Part shown: in pieces, positions 21,009-29,382 of the stretch
Position numbering within the stretch: the stretch's first letter is position 1
How the letters are laid out: each line of letters begins with the position of its first letter
Source: Limibacillus halophilus
GTDB lineage: Bacteria; Pseudomonadota; Alphaproteobacteria; Kiloniellales; CECT-8803
DNA: 64,000 nt
NCBI RefSeq assembly: GCF_014191775.1
Contig: NZ_JACHXA010000003.1
Coordinates: forward strand, 372,001 to 436,000
Reading direction: 5' to 3'
Notes under the pieces: generated by a model
What the model was told of the DNA's origin: nothing
The model's database searches: none
Seen by the model: only the letters and a program-made list of their open reading frames with translations
Translations under genes and position numbers: made by a program

Positions 21009-21463
21009 CCCAGAACACCAAGATCGCCGTTGCTGTCCAGCGCCTTCCCCACGGAGAGGACCTACCACTTCCAGCCTACGCGACGAGCGACAGCGCCGGA
21101 CTGGACCTGATGGCCGCAACGGATGAACCTCTGACGCTGCAGCCGGGAGAGCGGCGGTTGATCCCCACGGGCCTCGCAATGGCGCTGCCGAGCGGTTTCG
21201 AAGCACAAGTACGTCCGCGATCGGGACTTGCGCTCAAGCAGGGCATCACCGTGCTCAACAGTCCCGGCACCATCGATGCGGATTATCGCGGCGAAGTCGG
21301 AGTCATTTTGATCAACCTGGGACAGGAAGCCTTCACTGTGGAGCGCGGACAACGCATAGCGCAAATGGTCGTTGCCCCCGTTACCCAGCTTGCCTGGCAA
21401 GAAGTAAGGAATCTCGAAGACAGCGCCCGCGGCAGCGGGGGTTTTGGCTCAACGGGGCACTGA
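21005..21463 (+). CDS. dut: Deoxyuridine 5'-triphosphate nucleotidohydrolase
   Basis: This 152-residue trimeric dUTPase hydrolyses dUTP to dUMP and pyrophosphate, keeping uracil out of DNA and feeding dTMP synthesis. All five motifs are present: DSAGLDL (I), RPRSGLALK (II), [12 protein letters not shown] (III), GQRIAQMV (IV) and the C-terminal arm [10 protein letters not shown] (V). The ATG at 21005 overlaps the coaBC stop, indicating coupled translation; the coaBC-dut order is frequent in Proteobacteria. Confidence 0.96.
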   Translation: MTQNTKIAVAVQRLPHGEDLPLPAYATSDSAGLDLMAATDEPLTLQPGERRLIPTGLAMALPSGFEAQVRPRSGLALKQGITVLNSPGTIDADYRGEVGVILINLGQEAFTVERGQRIAQMVVAPVTQLAWQEVRNLEDSARGSGGFGSTGH

Positions 21464-21482
21464 AGGGCAAAGGTAGGAAAGA

Positions 21483-21938
21483 ATGCTGAGACTCTCCAAG
21501 AAGTTGCTCTTTGCAATAGAGGCGGTCGTCGACATCGCCTACAACGCCGGAACGGAGCCGGTGCGCTCCAACGAGATTTCCGAGCGACAGGGTATCCCGA
21601 GGCGTTATCTCGAACAGGTGCTGCAACATCTCGTGCAGAATGGTGTCCTGACGGGTCAGCGTGGCCCGCGCGGCGGCTATCGCCTGGCTCGCGAAAGGCG
21701 GCGCATCACGATTGGTGAAATCATCCGCACCGTTCGGGAATTGGAAGGCACGGGCGACCCGGCCAGCGAAACCGAGGGATCAGATATTGGCGTCAAGGTC
21801 GTTCGCCCGATCTGGACGGAAATGCAGCAGGAAATGATGTCTCGGTTTGATTTGATGACCGTTGAAGATCTTTGCCGAAAAGCCCGAGAGTTACGCATCG
21901 AGCGGGATGCGCCGGACATTCCGGATTTCTGCATCTGA
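21483..21938 (+). CDS. Rrf2-family transcriptional regulator, no cysteine cluster
   Basis: The 151-residue protein has the Rrf2 winged-helix N-terminus [20 protein letters not shown], the recognition region [19 protein letters not shown] (about 40-58) and the wing [12 protein letters not shown] (about 60-72). The three clustered cysteines that bind an iron-sulfur centre in IscR, NsrR and RirA are missing; only two cysteines occur, far apart near the C-terminus (DLCRKA and DFCI). This places it nearer to CymR-like cysteine regulators. It lies 29 bases upstream of cysK and probably controls it. AGGAAAG precedes the start. Confidence 0.88.
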   Translation: MLRLSKKLLFAIEAVVDIAYNAGTEPVRSNEISERQGIPRRYLEQVLQHLVQNGVLTGQRGPRGGYRLARERRRITIGEIIRTVRELEGTGDPASETEGSDIGVKVVRPIWTEMQQEMMSRFDLMTVEDLCRKARELRIERDAPDIPDFCI

Positions 21939-21967
21939 ATCACACCAACGACGGAGGACGCATCACG

Positions 21968-22942
21968 ATGCCATCCAAAGGCACCGCCGTGCCCTGTTTC
22001 AGAGGGCGCATCTACAACAGCATTCTGGAGACAATAGGCGCAACGCCTCTGATACGCCTCCCGCGCCTCGCCAGTACGTATTCTACCAAGGGCGAGATTC
22101 TGGCCAAGTGTGAATTCTTCAATCCACTTAGCTCCGTCAAGGATCGCATTGGCATGGCTATGATAGAGGCCATGGAGAAAAACGGGCAGATCACGCCCGG
22201 GAAGACCACGATCGTCGAGCCGACCTCCGGCAATACAGGTATTGCGCTGGCCTTTGCCTGCGCCGCCAAGGGGTATCGTCTAATTCTGACCATGCCGGAG
22301 ACCATGTCTGTCGAGCGTCGCAAGATGCTCCGGTTACTGGGCGCCGAGCTGGAGTTGACCGAGGGCGCCAAAGGTATGCGAGGTGCTATTGCCCGCGCGC
22401 AGGAACTGCTCGACGAATTGCCCGACGCGGCGATGCCGCAGCAATTCTCGAACCCTGCCAACCCGGAAATCCATCGAACCACCACCGCCGAGGAAATCTG
22501 GGCCGACACCCAGGGCGACCTCGACGTCTTTATGGGCGGTGTCGGCACCGGCGGCACAATAACCGGCTGCGGACAAGTGCTCAAAGCCCGGAACCCGAAG
22601 CTGCGTGTCGTTGCGATCGAACCCGAAGACAGTGCCATCCTTTCCGGCGGCGAACCGGGCCCCCACAAGATTCAGGGGATCGGCGCAGGCTTCGTGCCGG
22701 ATAACCTGGATACCAGCGTCATCGACGAGGTGATCTGCATATCCAATGATCGTGCCTTTGCAATGGCGCGCCAAGCCGCCGTGCTGGAAGGGCTGCCGGT
22801 CGGCATTTCCTCCGGCGCCGCGCTGGCCGCGGCGATCGAGGTTGCCCAACGGCGCGAAATGGCTGGCAAGCGCATCGTCGTCGTTCTGCCTTCGGGGGCC
22901 GAACGTTATCTGACCACTGACCTCTTTGAGGGCTTGGTATAG
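21968..22942 (+). CDS. cysK: Cysteine synthase (O-acetylserine sulfhydrylase)
   Basis: The 324-residue PLP enzyme makes cysteine from O-acetylserine and sulfide. The PLP lysine is K58 in [11 protein letters not shown], the substrate-binding loop is [11 protein letters not shown] near 80-90, and the phosphate cradle is [10 protein letters not shown] near 190. The sequence follows the bacterial CysK pattern rather than CBS and lacks extra domains. The ATG at 21968 is preceded by GGAGGA at about nine bases; the frame extends upstream over the Rrf2 gene without support. The next gene starts inside its 3' end. Confidence 0.95.
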   Translation: MPSKGTAVPCFRGRIYNSILETIGATPLIRLPRLASTYSTKGEILAKCEFFNPLSSVKDRIGMAMIEAMEKNGQITPGKTTIVEPTSGNTGIALAFACAAKGYRLILTMPETMSVERRKMLRLLGAELELTEGAKGMRGAIARAQELLDELPDAAMPQQFSNPANPEIHRTTTAEEIWADTQGDLDVFMGGVGTGGTITGCGQVLKARNPKLRVVAIEPEDSAILSGGEPGPHKIQGIGAGFVPDNLDTSVIDEVICISNDRAFAMARQAAVLEGLPVGISSGAALAAAIEVAQRREMAGKRIVVVLPSGAERYLTTDLFEGLV

Positions 22943-23540
22943 CACCTTGCCGGACGCATTCGACACTCTGCTGAAGTCGGTTCGAGACTGTCGCATTTGC
23001 GCGGCGCACCTACCCTTGGGGCCGCGTCCCGTCGTTCAGGCCAGCCAGACCGCCCGCCTGCTCATTATCGGACAAGCGCCTGGAACCCGCGTTCATGAAA
23101 CCGGCATCCCTTGGAACGACGCCTCTGGCGAACGCCTTCGCGACTGGCTGCGTCTTGACAGAGACCTCTTCTATGACCCGTGCCAGATCGCTATCGTTCC
23201 CATGGGATTTTGCTATCCGGGCCGCGATCCGAAGGGCGGCGACAATCCGCCACGCCCGGAGTGTGCGCCCACTTGGCACGCGCCTCTCCTGCGGCATCTG
23301 CCACAGGTGGAAGTCACGTTGCTGATCGGTATGCACGCCCAGGCTCGCTATCTGGCAAAAACCCGCAAGAAGACCATGACCGAAACGGTCGCTGCTTTTC
23401 GCGAGTACGGCCCTGAATTTATTCCGCTGCCCCATCCGTCATGGCGTAACACCGCCTGGATCAAGAGGAATCCCTGGTTCGAGCGCGATACCTTGGTTTA
23501 TTTGCGCGCACGCATGCAAAAGCTTTTCCCAAGCAACTAG
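22926..23540 (+). CDS. Uracil-DNA glycosylase family protein (iron-sulfur type)
   Basis: The protein of about 200 residues has the family 4/5 uracil-DNA glycosylase motif [20 protein letters not shown] (residues 49 onward) and a C-terminal PLPHPSWRN motif. Four cysteines are spaced C22-x2-C25-x70-C96-x16-C113, which fits the [4Fe-4S] ligands of family 4 enzymes. It would remove uracil, or a related lesion, from DNA. The start is uncertain: TTG at 22926 overlaps cysK by 17 bases; a second in-frame TTG at 22947 would avoid this. It pairs logically with dut upstream in limiting DNA uracil. Confidence 0.85.
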   Translation: MRAWYSTLPDAFDTLLKSVRDCRICAAHLPLGPRPVVQASQTARLLIIGQAPGTRVHETGIPWNDASGERLRDWLRLDRDLFYDPCQIAIVPMGFCYPGRDPKGGDNPPRPECAPTWHAPLLRHLPQVEVTLLIGMHAQARYLAKTRKKTMTETVAAFREYGPEFIPLPHPSWRNTAWIKRNPWFERDTLVYLRARMQKLFPSN

Positions 23541-23689
23541 TGGTTTGAACCAGACAAAAGAGTCTGTTTCGGTGGCCCCATAGGCTGTGTGACGTACGAG
23601 TCTCCAGGCATGCGCACAGGTATCGGATGCTGTGCCACGTCCGCCGCCGCCACAACTCAAATGGGAGATCGGCAACTGGATTATCCGGT

Positions 23690-24499
23690 TCACCGTCCGC
23701 AAACTGCGGACACGGCAAGCGCAGGCATTGGTACTTTGTACTCTCCCTCCACAAGGAAGCTTTCGAGTTCGGTTTCCCACGAAGAGTAGATTTCATTCAA
23801 GACGGCATCCGTCTGTTGGTCGAGGATGACAGCCGCTCTTGCGGCGAACTTTCTGAAGTGATCGGCGAATCTCCCGGCCGGAGACCTGAAGACAAGAGGA
23901 AGCCGACGCACGTCTACCTCTTCGAAACCTGCCTGCTCCAGGGCCTCTCGCATGGCTTCCTCTGACGAAAGGGTAAAAGGAGGCGGCGACGGCGGCACTG
24001 CCGACATATCTGCTAGGCGCTGCACCGTGCCAAAGACGATCCGGAAAAAAGGAGACTCTGGCGGGCCGATCCAATGGCTGAGTGCCACCCGCCCTCCGGG
24101 TTTCAATACCCGCACCATCTCGCTGAACAAAGCCTCGGGGCTGCCTACATGCATGAGCCCAAACGAACAGATAACGGCATCGTATCTGTCATCTTCACGT
24201 GGAATGGACTCGGCGTCGCCCACGTCAAAGGCCGCCTTTGGGAAATCTCTTCGGGCCGCATCCACCATCGCCGCGGATGCATCAATGCCTTCTGCAAAGG
24301 CACCTAAGGCAACCGCTGCGCCGGCGGCCCTTCCGGTTCCGCAACAAAGATCAAGAACTTGCTTCTTGGGGGTTGTTTCGGCCATCGCTAGGAGTGTTGG
24401 AATCGCTTGGGTTGTGACCTGCCCCGTGTAATCGTTGTAGGTCTGCGCACGCGCATTCCAACCCACCATTTCAGCCTCTTTGAATGCTTCATAGGTCAT
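23690..24499 (-). CDS. Class I SAM-dependent methyltransferase
   Basis: The 269-residue protein has motif I VLDLCCGTGRAAGAAV near 47-62, an acidic residue after the second strand (EGIDASAAMVDAARRD), and the post-motif SFGLMHVGSPEALFSEMVRVLKPGGRVALS typical of UbiE/COQ5-like small-molecule methyltransferases. The methyl acceptor is unknown. The frame is open to 24640, but the ATG at 24499 is preceded by GGAGAGG and is preferred. It is divergent from an AraC/GlxA-type regulator, with a candidate operator in between. Confidence 0.88.
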   Translation of the reverse strand: MTYEAFKEAEMVGWNARAQTYNDYTGQVTTQAIPTLLAMAETTPKKQVLDLCCGTGRAAGAAVALGAFAEGIDASAAMVDAARRDFPKAAFDVGDAESIPREDDRYDAVICSFGLMHVGSPEALFSEMVRVLKPGGRVALSHWIGPPESPFFRIVFGTVQRLADMSAVPPSPPPFTLSSEEAMREALEQAGFEEVDVRRLPLVFRSPAGRFADHFRKFAARAAVILDQQTDAVLNEIYSSWETELESFLVEGEYKVPMPALAVSAVCGR

Positions 24500-24521
24500 G
24501 ATTTTCCTCTCCAAGTTCTTT

Positions 24522-24536
24522 ACACTGATCCAGTGT
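24522..24536. promoter_or_regulatory. Inverted repeat between methyltransferase and AraC-type regulator
   Basis: ACACTG and CAGTGT flank ATC, a perfect six-base inverted repeat 23 bases upstream of the methyltransferase ATG. Further right, GGCCA recurs at 24571, 24582 and 24591, near one helical turn apart, ahead of the regulator gene. Either could be an operator of the divergent pair; the sequence alone does not prove it. Confidence 0.4.
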
Positions 24537-24623
24537 GCTGACCGAAAGCGGTTTCTGTTAGGGCCGGATTGGCCAATAGCGGGCCATTTCGGCCATTGAT
24601 GCGCGAGGGAAACCACGGAGATT

Positions 24624-25658
24624 ATGAGTAGGGATTTCACAAGCGACCCACTTCGAATCGACGTCCTTGCTGCGGAAAGTTGTAGAGGCGCAATTCTCTA
24701 CGGCCTGTATGACCTTCTGGCGTCGGTCGGCACCGCCTGGTCCTACCTGACAGAAGGAACTTTTCAGCCGCCCATGACACGCGTCAGGATCGTTGCGCGC
24801 GACAAGGAGCCATTTCGCTGCATAGGCCGGGTACCGGTCATGCCGGATGCGACTCTTGAGGAAGCCGATGATGCAGAGATCATCTGTCTGCCCAATTTCA
24901 GGATTGGGGAGGTAGAAAGGCCAAAGGACGTGCTGGGACCGGAAATCGATTGGATTCTGCGCCGCCACGCATCCGGAGCCCGCCTCGCATGCGCCTGCTC
25001 TGGTGCCGCGCTCCTGGCCGATGCCGGCCTGTTGGACGGCGAAGAAGCCACGGCCCACTGGTCAATGAGAGAGATTTTTCGAAAGCGTTGGCCAAGCGTA
25101 GCGTTTTGCCCGGACCGTACGCTAACCTTCGCAGGGCCAGGAGACTCAATTGTGATGTCCGGTGGGATGGCCTCCTGGGCGGATCTTGCACTCTATGTGA
25201 TTGCGCGATTTCTTGGTCCCGAACATGCCGCCAAGTCCGCGCGGTTCTACTGCGTCGACCCCCGCCCCGATGGGCAGCGTCACTTTGCGGCACCCATGCG
25301 GCGGCTACAGACCGAGGACGCCGTCATCCGGGAATGCCAGGAATGGCTTGCCGACGGATACGGTGAACATGACGCCGTTGGCCGCATGATTGCCCAATCC
25401 GGCCTGCCAAGACGTACATTCGACCGCCGCTTCCGCGCAGCTACCGGCTACAGTCCAACGGATTACGTGCAGTCCTTGAGAATCGAAGAAGCAAAACAGT
25501 TCCTCGAAATGGAAGGGCACAATGTAGAATCAATTGCTGAAGCCGTGGGTTACTCGGACACGAGAGCTTTCCGCCGCCTGTTCAAGAAGATGACCGGGCT
25601 AAGCCCTGCGGAGTATCGGCGGCGCTTTTCGAGCAGCGGCTTCCTTTCGCCACGATGA
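24624..25658 (+). CDS. GlxA-type transcriptional regulator (DJ-1/PfpI domain plus AraC DNA-binding domain)
   Basis: The 344-residue protein has an N-terminal class I glutamine-amidotransferase-like domain (about 10-200), with the nucleophile-elbow-like ACACSGAALLADAGLLDG near 120-135, and a C-terminal AraC domain with two helix-turn-helix motifs (SGLPRRTFDRRFRAATG and AEAVGYSDTRAFRRLFKKMTG, about 250-330). Such regulators respond to small metabolites, often quaternary amines, but the ligand here is unknown. It likely controls itself and the divergent methyltransferase gene 124 bases away. About 170 bases without a recognisable gene follow, with a short inverted repeat at 25816-25828. Confidence 0.92.
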   Translation: MSRDFTSDPLRIDVLAAESCRGAILYGLYDLLASVGTAWSYLTEGTFQPPMTRVRIVARDKEPFRCIGRVPVMPDATLEEADDAEIICLPNFRIGEVERPKDVLGPEIDWILRRHASGARLACACSGAALLADAGLLDGEEATAHWSMREIFRKRWPSVAFCPDRTLTFAGPGDSIVMSGGMASWADLALYVIARFLGPEHAAKSARFYCVDPRPDGQRHFAAPMRRLQTEDAVIRECQEWLADGYGEHDAVGRMIAQSGLPRRTFDRRFRAATGYSPTDYVQSLRIEEAKQFLEMEGHNVESIAEAVGYSDTRAFRRLFKKMTGLSPAEYRRRFSSSGFLSPR

Positions 25659-25830
25659 AGTGTCACTCATTCTTTGACGCTTTGCTCTCGTTAAGGCGGT
25701 CGCCGCAGTCCTAAGTCTTGTCAATGACAGAGCGGGGCGTTTGAGAAGGGCTGCTTAGCCAACGATGCGGCCCTGCGCATACCGTCAGCAACAAGCGCGC
25801 GTGAGAGTTTCAAGTGTCTGATTCAGACCG

Positions 25831-26244
25831 CTAGGACACCTGACCTTCGATCCGGTCCATATCGTCGTCTGAGAATCCGAAGTGGTGGCCAATCTCGTGG
25901 ATCAGCACATGCCGCACGACGTGCATCAGGCTTTCCTCGGTTTCGCACCAATAGTCCAGGATCGGCCGTCTATAGAGAAAAATCGTGTCAACGTCTTCAG
26001 GCTGATCGCCGACCGACCGCCGCGTCAAATCCACACCCTGATACAACCCCAATAAATCGAAGGGGCTCTCACAGTCCATGGCCTCCATAGTTTCGTCGTC
26101 GGGAAAATCCTGCACCTGCACGACAACACCCTCGCAGTGACGCCGAAGGGAATCCGGTACGCCCGCGTAGCATTCCCGCGCCATCGCCTCTATGTCCGCC
26201 AGACTGGGTGGCGTCGTAAAGGGTCTGCTTGCTATGTAGGCCAT
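25831..26244 (-). CDS. Zincin-like metallopeptidase-family protein
   Basis: This 137-residue protein carries the extended zinc motif HEIGHHFGFSDDD near the C-terminus (HExxHxxGxxD), the arrangement of the small metallopeptidase family formerly DUF1025. An acidic middle part (FPDDETMEAMDCESPFDLLG) is also typical. A substrate has not been defined for the family. Two ATGs are possible; 26244 lies seven bases after AGGA, while the one at 26250 touches that site, so 26244 is chosen. It stands alone, divergent from phhB. Confidence 0.85.
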   Translation of the reverse strand: MAYIASRPFTTPPSLADIEAMARECYAGVPDSLRRHCEGVVVQVQDFPDDETMEAMDCESPFDLLGLYQGVDLTRRSVGDQPEDVDTIFLYRRPILDYWCETEESLMHVVRHVLIHEIGHHFGFSDDDMDRIEGQVS

Positions 26245-26333
26245 AACCATTTCCTTTTTGTGACGTCCACCTTGACGATCACGCCGCCAACCGCCGACCC
26301 TATTGCCTCAAATCACCGGGCAGGGAGAGATCG

Positions 26334-26627
26334 ATGGTCAAAAAACTTACCGGACCGGAACGCCAGAGCGCTCTCGATCAACTAACAGGCTGGCAGAATG
26401 TCGAGGATCGCGACGCCATCAGCAAGAGCTTCAAGTTTCGCTCTTTCATCGAAGCATTTGGCTTCATGTCGCGGGTCGCACTGCACGCCGAAAAACTCAA
26501 CCACCATCCTGAGTGGAGTAATGTCTACAACCGCGTCGACATTCTACTGACAACGCATGACGTAGATGGGCTTAGTGAATTGGATATGCAACTCGCATCA
26601 AAAATCGACCGGGAAGCAAGCCGCTAA
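26334..26627 (+). CDS. phhB: Pterin-4a-carbinolamine dehydratase
   Basis: This 97-residue protein is a full-length PCD/DCoH. The active-site signature is [19 protein letters not shown] near 59-77, with the catalytic histidine pair and a further histidine in [12 protein letters not shown]. It dehydrates 4a-hydroxy-tetrahydropterin during recycling of the phenylalanine hydroxylase cofactor. No phhA lies next to it in this window, so its partner would be elsewhere or it may serve in folate or moco metabolism. AGGGAG precedes the ATG. Confidence 0.92.
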   Translation: MVKKLTGPERQSALDQLTGWQNVEDRDAISKSFKFRSFIEAFGFMSRVALHAEKLNHHPEWSNVYNRVDILLTTHDVDGLSELDMQLASKIDREASR

Positions 26628-26658
26628 CATGCAGCGACTGCCTCCGGCGATTGTGGTT

Positions 26659-27417
26659 TTACTGCATGCGCATTGCGCCATCCAGGCGGATGATATCGGC
26701 GTTCAGCATGGCGTTCTCACAGATGTGCAGCACCAACCGGGCGAACTCCGACGGGTGTCCAAAACGTGATGGGAAAGGCACCTGTCCGGCAAGATTGTCT
26801 TGGACTTCCTGCGGCATGTTCAAAAGGAGCGGCGTTCCGATCAGACCAGGCGCTATGGTCAACACACGCACACCTGAACGGGCGAACTCACGCGCGGCGG
26901 GCAACATCATGCCGTTGATCCCCGCCTTGGATGCCGCATAGGCGACTTGCCCGAGCTGACCTTCGACGCCGGCGATCGAAGACGTCGAGATGATGACGCC
27001 GCGTTCCCCATCATCGTTCAGAGGTTCGGCGCCCAGCATATCGGCCGCGCAAAGCCGAAGCATGTTGAAGCTACCGATAAGATTAACGGCGATGACCTTT
27101 TCAAAGGCATCCAAAGGCATTGCACCGTCTCGGCCGACAATCCGCTTTGCGGGCGCAATTCCGGCGCAATTGACCAAAATTCGACAGGGCCCGTGAGTGT
27201 CGCGAGCCTTGGCAACGGCCTCTTCACCGGCGGCGGCGCTGGCAACATCGCAAGCAAGACCGATACCACCTATTTCCGCCGCAACCGCCTTTGCCGCTTC
27301 CTCATTAACATCCAGGACCGCAACTTTTGCGCCCGATTTGGCCAAATGCCGGGCCGTTTCCGCGCCTAAACCCGAACCCGCACCGGTAACAACCGCGCCT
27401 AAACCCTTCACATCCAT
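26659..27417 (-). CDS. Short-chain dehydrogenase (3-hydroxyacyl-CoA dehydrogenase type II-like)
   Basis: The 252-residue SDR has the NAD-binding TGAGSGLGAETAR at 12-24, NCAGIAPAKRI near 85, and the catalytic Ser...Tyr-x3-Lys in STSSIAG...YAASKAG near 145-165. The pattern VNLIGSFNMLRLCA and IAPGLIGTPLL is characteristic of the HSD17B10-like 3-hydroxyacyl-CoA dehydrogenases of fatty-acid oxidation. A GTG at 27423 is open, but the ATG at 27417 lies at proper distance from AGGAGA. It converges on phhB. Substrate range is inferred from family resemblance. Confidence 0.88.
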   Translation of the reverse strand: MDVKGLGAVVTGAGSGLGAETARHLAKSGAKVAVLDVNEEAAKAVAAEIGGIGLACDVASAAAGEEAVAKARDTHGPCRILVNCAGIAPAKRIVGRDGAMPLDAFEKVIAVNLIGSFNMLRLCAADMLGAEPLNDDGERGVIISTSSIAGVEGQLGQVAYAASKAGINGMMLPAAREFARSGVRVLTIAPGLIGTPLLLNMPQEVQDNLAGQVPFPSRFGHPSEFARLVLHICENAMLNADIIRLDGAMRMQ

Positions 27418-27533
27418 CGTCACACTCTCCTGTCTAGAACCGCGTTCGGCGGCTTTCAGTCACACTTGGCGGTCTTACTAGCAGAGCGCGCCGCATATTG
27501 CGACCGCGAAGCTGCGCGACCATATTTGACACC

Positions 27534-27911
27534 ATGAACGGTCATCAAGATCCACTCGACGACAAACGCTTCCAACGCGACAGCGCGCGCGTTGAAACAG
27601 GGTTTTGGCCCAAAGTGCGTCGTGTATTCGGCCGCGTGCCCTTCCTGGAAGACGCAATTGCAGCTTACTTCTGCGCCCGCGATCCGGCGACGCCATTTCA
27701 AGTAAAGGCGATCGCGATGGCGGCGCTTGCCTATTTCGTGCTGCCTACTGATGTGGTTCCAGACTTTGTCGCCGGGCTGGGGTACACAGACGATGCGGCG
27801 GTATTTTTGGCGGCTTGGCGCAGCGTGGCCAATCACGTCAAACCTGACCATCGTCGGCAGGCCCAGGAGACTCTCGTAAGATTGCAGTCGGGGAAAACCC
27901 CCGAAGACTGA
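27534..27911 (+). CDS. YkvA-like DUF1232 protein
   Basis: The 125-residue protein carries the DUF1232 core VKAIAMAALAYFVLPTDVVPDFV near residues 55-80, with a hydrophobic helix and the diagnostic (Y/F)xxxPxDxxPD motif, followed by GLGYTDDAAVF. Function of the family is unknown; a membrane association is likely. The ATG at 27534 is chosen over an upstream open stretch without a ribosome-binding site. It is divergent from the SDR gene and followed after 60 bases by a DUF3429 gene. Confidence 0.85.
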   Translation: MNGHQDPLDDKRFQRDSARVETGFWPKVRRVFGRVPFLEDAIAAYFCARDPATPFQVKAIAMAALAYFVLPTDVVPDFVAGLGYTDDAAVFLAAWRSVANHVKPDHRRQAQETLVRLQSGKTPED

Positions 27912-27971
27912 TAGTCTGCAGGGTAATAACGGTTTATGTCGGTGAACCTGCGCCGATTGTGGAGAGATTGC

Positions 27972-28427
27972 ATGGCCTTGACTGAGGTTCCACGCCCCGC
28001 ACTAACCTTGGGTGTCGTTGGTCTGTTTCCCTTTTTGATCGGCGCAACCGGTAGCTGGCTTTTGCCCGACCCCTATAATTTCCTGGCCGCACAAGCAGGG
28101 TTGGTTTACGCGCCGGTGATCGTGACATTTCTCGGCGCGGTGCATTGGGGGTACGCAATGGCTGACGGCAAAAGCGCCATGTCTTTTGCCCGCCTTGGGT
28201 TTTCCATACTGCCGGCATTGGTGTCCTGGGTTGCGCTGCTGTCACATCCGACGCCGGCGCTAATCCTGATGGCCGCTTGTTTCTCCGCGCTCTATCTCGC
28301 CGATGTACGCGCTATTCAAACCGGTCGGTTTCCCGCTTGGTATAGAGACTTACGGCGACCACTGACCATCGTGGTGTTGCTCTGCCTTTTGAGCCTGCTG
28401 ATTTTCTCACTCAGGATGAACGCTTGA
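27972..28427 (+). CDS. DUF3429 membrane protein
   Basis: The 151-residue protein has about five hydrophobic helices and the DUF3429 pattern: LGVVGLFPFLIGATGSW, LVYAPVIVTFLGAVHWGYAM and LGFSILPALVSWVALL. The role is unknown; members sit in the inner membrane. The ATG at 27972 follows GGAGAG by five bases; an upstream ATG at 27936 is in frame but has no well-placed site. Its 3' end overlaps by 17 bases the 3' end of the converging EamA gene. Confidence 0.85.
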   Translation: MALTEVPRPALTLGVVGLFPFLIGATGSWLLPDPYNFLAAQAGLVYAPVIVTFLGAVHWGYAMADGKSAMSFARLGFSILPALVSWVALLSHPTPALILMAACFSALYLADVRAIQTGRFPAWYRDLRRPLTIVVLLCLLSLLIFSLRMNA

Positions 28428-29346
28428 CGGCTGCGGCTCGCGACTCGCTTCGCGCGATGTGATATGTGCTGCCGACGATCACCGCCGCCCCCAAACCGGT
28501 CCAAATCGTCGGTATCTCACCGAAAATGTAGAAACCCAGGGCGGAAGCGATGATGATTTTCGAGTAATCAAAGGGTGAAACGAAGGTCGCCTCCCCAACC
28601 TTGTAGGCCCGGAGCAGAAAGGACTGGGCGCCAGCACCGATCACGCCGATCGCCGCGAGGACCAGCCACTGCAGGACGGTGGGATCACGCCAGGCAATCA
28701 AAGCTGGAATACTCGTGGTCACCAGCGACGCAATGCAAAAATAGGTTAAAAGAACCGTCGTACTTTCCTCGCGCGGCATCATCTTGACCAGCACCACCGA
28801 GAGGCCAATCCCAAAAGCCATAAGCAAGGCGACCAGCATGACTGGATCAAAGCTGTGATGCCCAGGCCGCACCATCAGCAGGACGCCGCAAAATCCTATA
28901 GCCGTGGCAAGCCAGCGCTGCCACGCGACCGGCTCCTTCAACAGAATCACGGCCAGCAGGATGGTAAAGAGTGGTTGGGTGAAGCCAAGCGCGGCGACAT
29001 CGGCCAACGGCAAATGAGCCACCGCATAGAAACCGCACATCATGGCCACGCTTCCGATTACGCCGCGCAGCAAATGAATTCCGGGATGCCGGGTGCGAAA
29101 GGCTTTTGGGCCAGCCTTCCAGATGAAAGGCAGCAGAATGAAAAGCGCAAAGAATGCGCGCGCCATGGCAATCTGAAAGGGATCCAGGCCATCATAGGCC
29201 AGATACTTGATAAGAGCGCCGTTGATGGCAAATCCAAGCGCGCCTAGAACCATCCAACAGGCGCCTCTCGCATTGGGTGTCAGCCGCGCGAAGCGCAATA
29301 CAATGCTACTGGAAGTTGGCTTCTCGGTTATTGTGGTTTGTGTCAT
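28411..29346 (-). CDS. EamA-family transporter (second of a tandem pair)
   Basis: The 311-residue protein has ten predicted membrane helices in two EamA repeats. A cytoplasmic N-terminal tail of about 30 residues precedes the first helix. The segment FVSPFDYSKIIIASALGFYIF and the ending TYHIARSESRAAA are close to equivalent segments of the upstream gene at 29383-30324, so the two arose by duplication. The substrate is unknown. The start at 29346 is an ATG behind GAGGGG; a GTG at 29370 is a less likely alternative that would overlap the upstream gene. Confidence 0.87.
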   Translation of the reverse strand: MTQTTITEKPTSSSIVLRFARLTPNARGACWMVLGALGFAINGALIKYLAYDGLDPFQIAMARAFFALFILLPFIWKAGPKAFRTRHPGIHLLRGVIGSVAMMCGFYAVAHLPLADVAALGFTQPLFTILLAVILLKEPVAWQRWLATAIGFCGVLLMVRPGHHSFDPVMLVALLMAFGIGLSVVLVKMMPREESTTVLLTYFCIASLVTTSIPALIAWRDPTVLQWLVLAAIGVIGAGAQSFLLRAYKVGEATFVSPFDYSKIIIASALGFYIFGEIPTIWTGLGAAVIVGSTYHIARSESRAAAVKRSS

Positions 29347-29382
29347 GCCCCTCGCCACGGTCCGTTCCACAGACCATCTGAT

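Noticed and set aside
23551-23570. CAGAC-AAAAGA-GTCTG-TTTC considered as a terminator after the glycosylase gene
   Set aside because: The stem is only five base pairs with a three-T tail, too weak to call.
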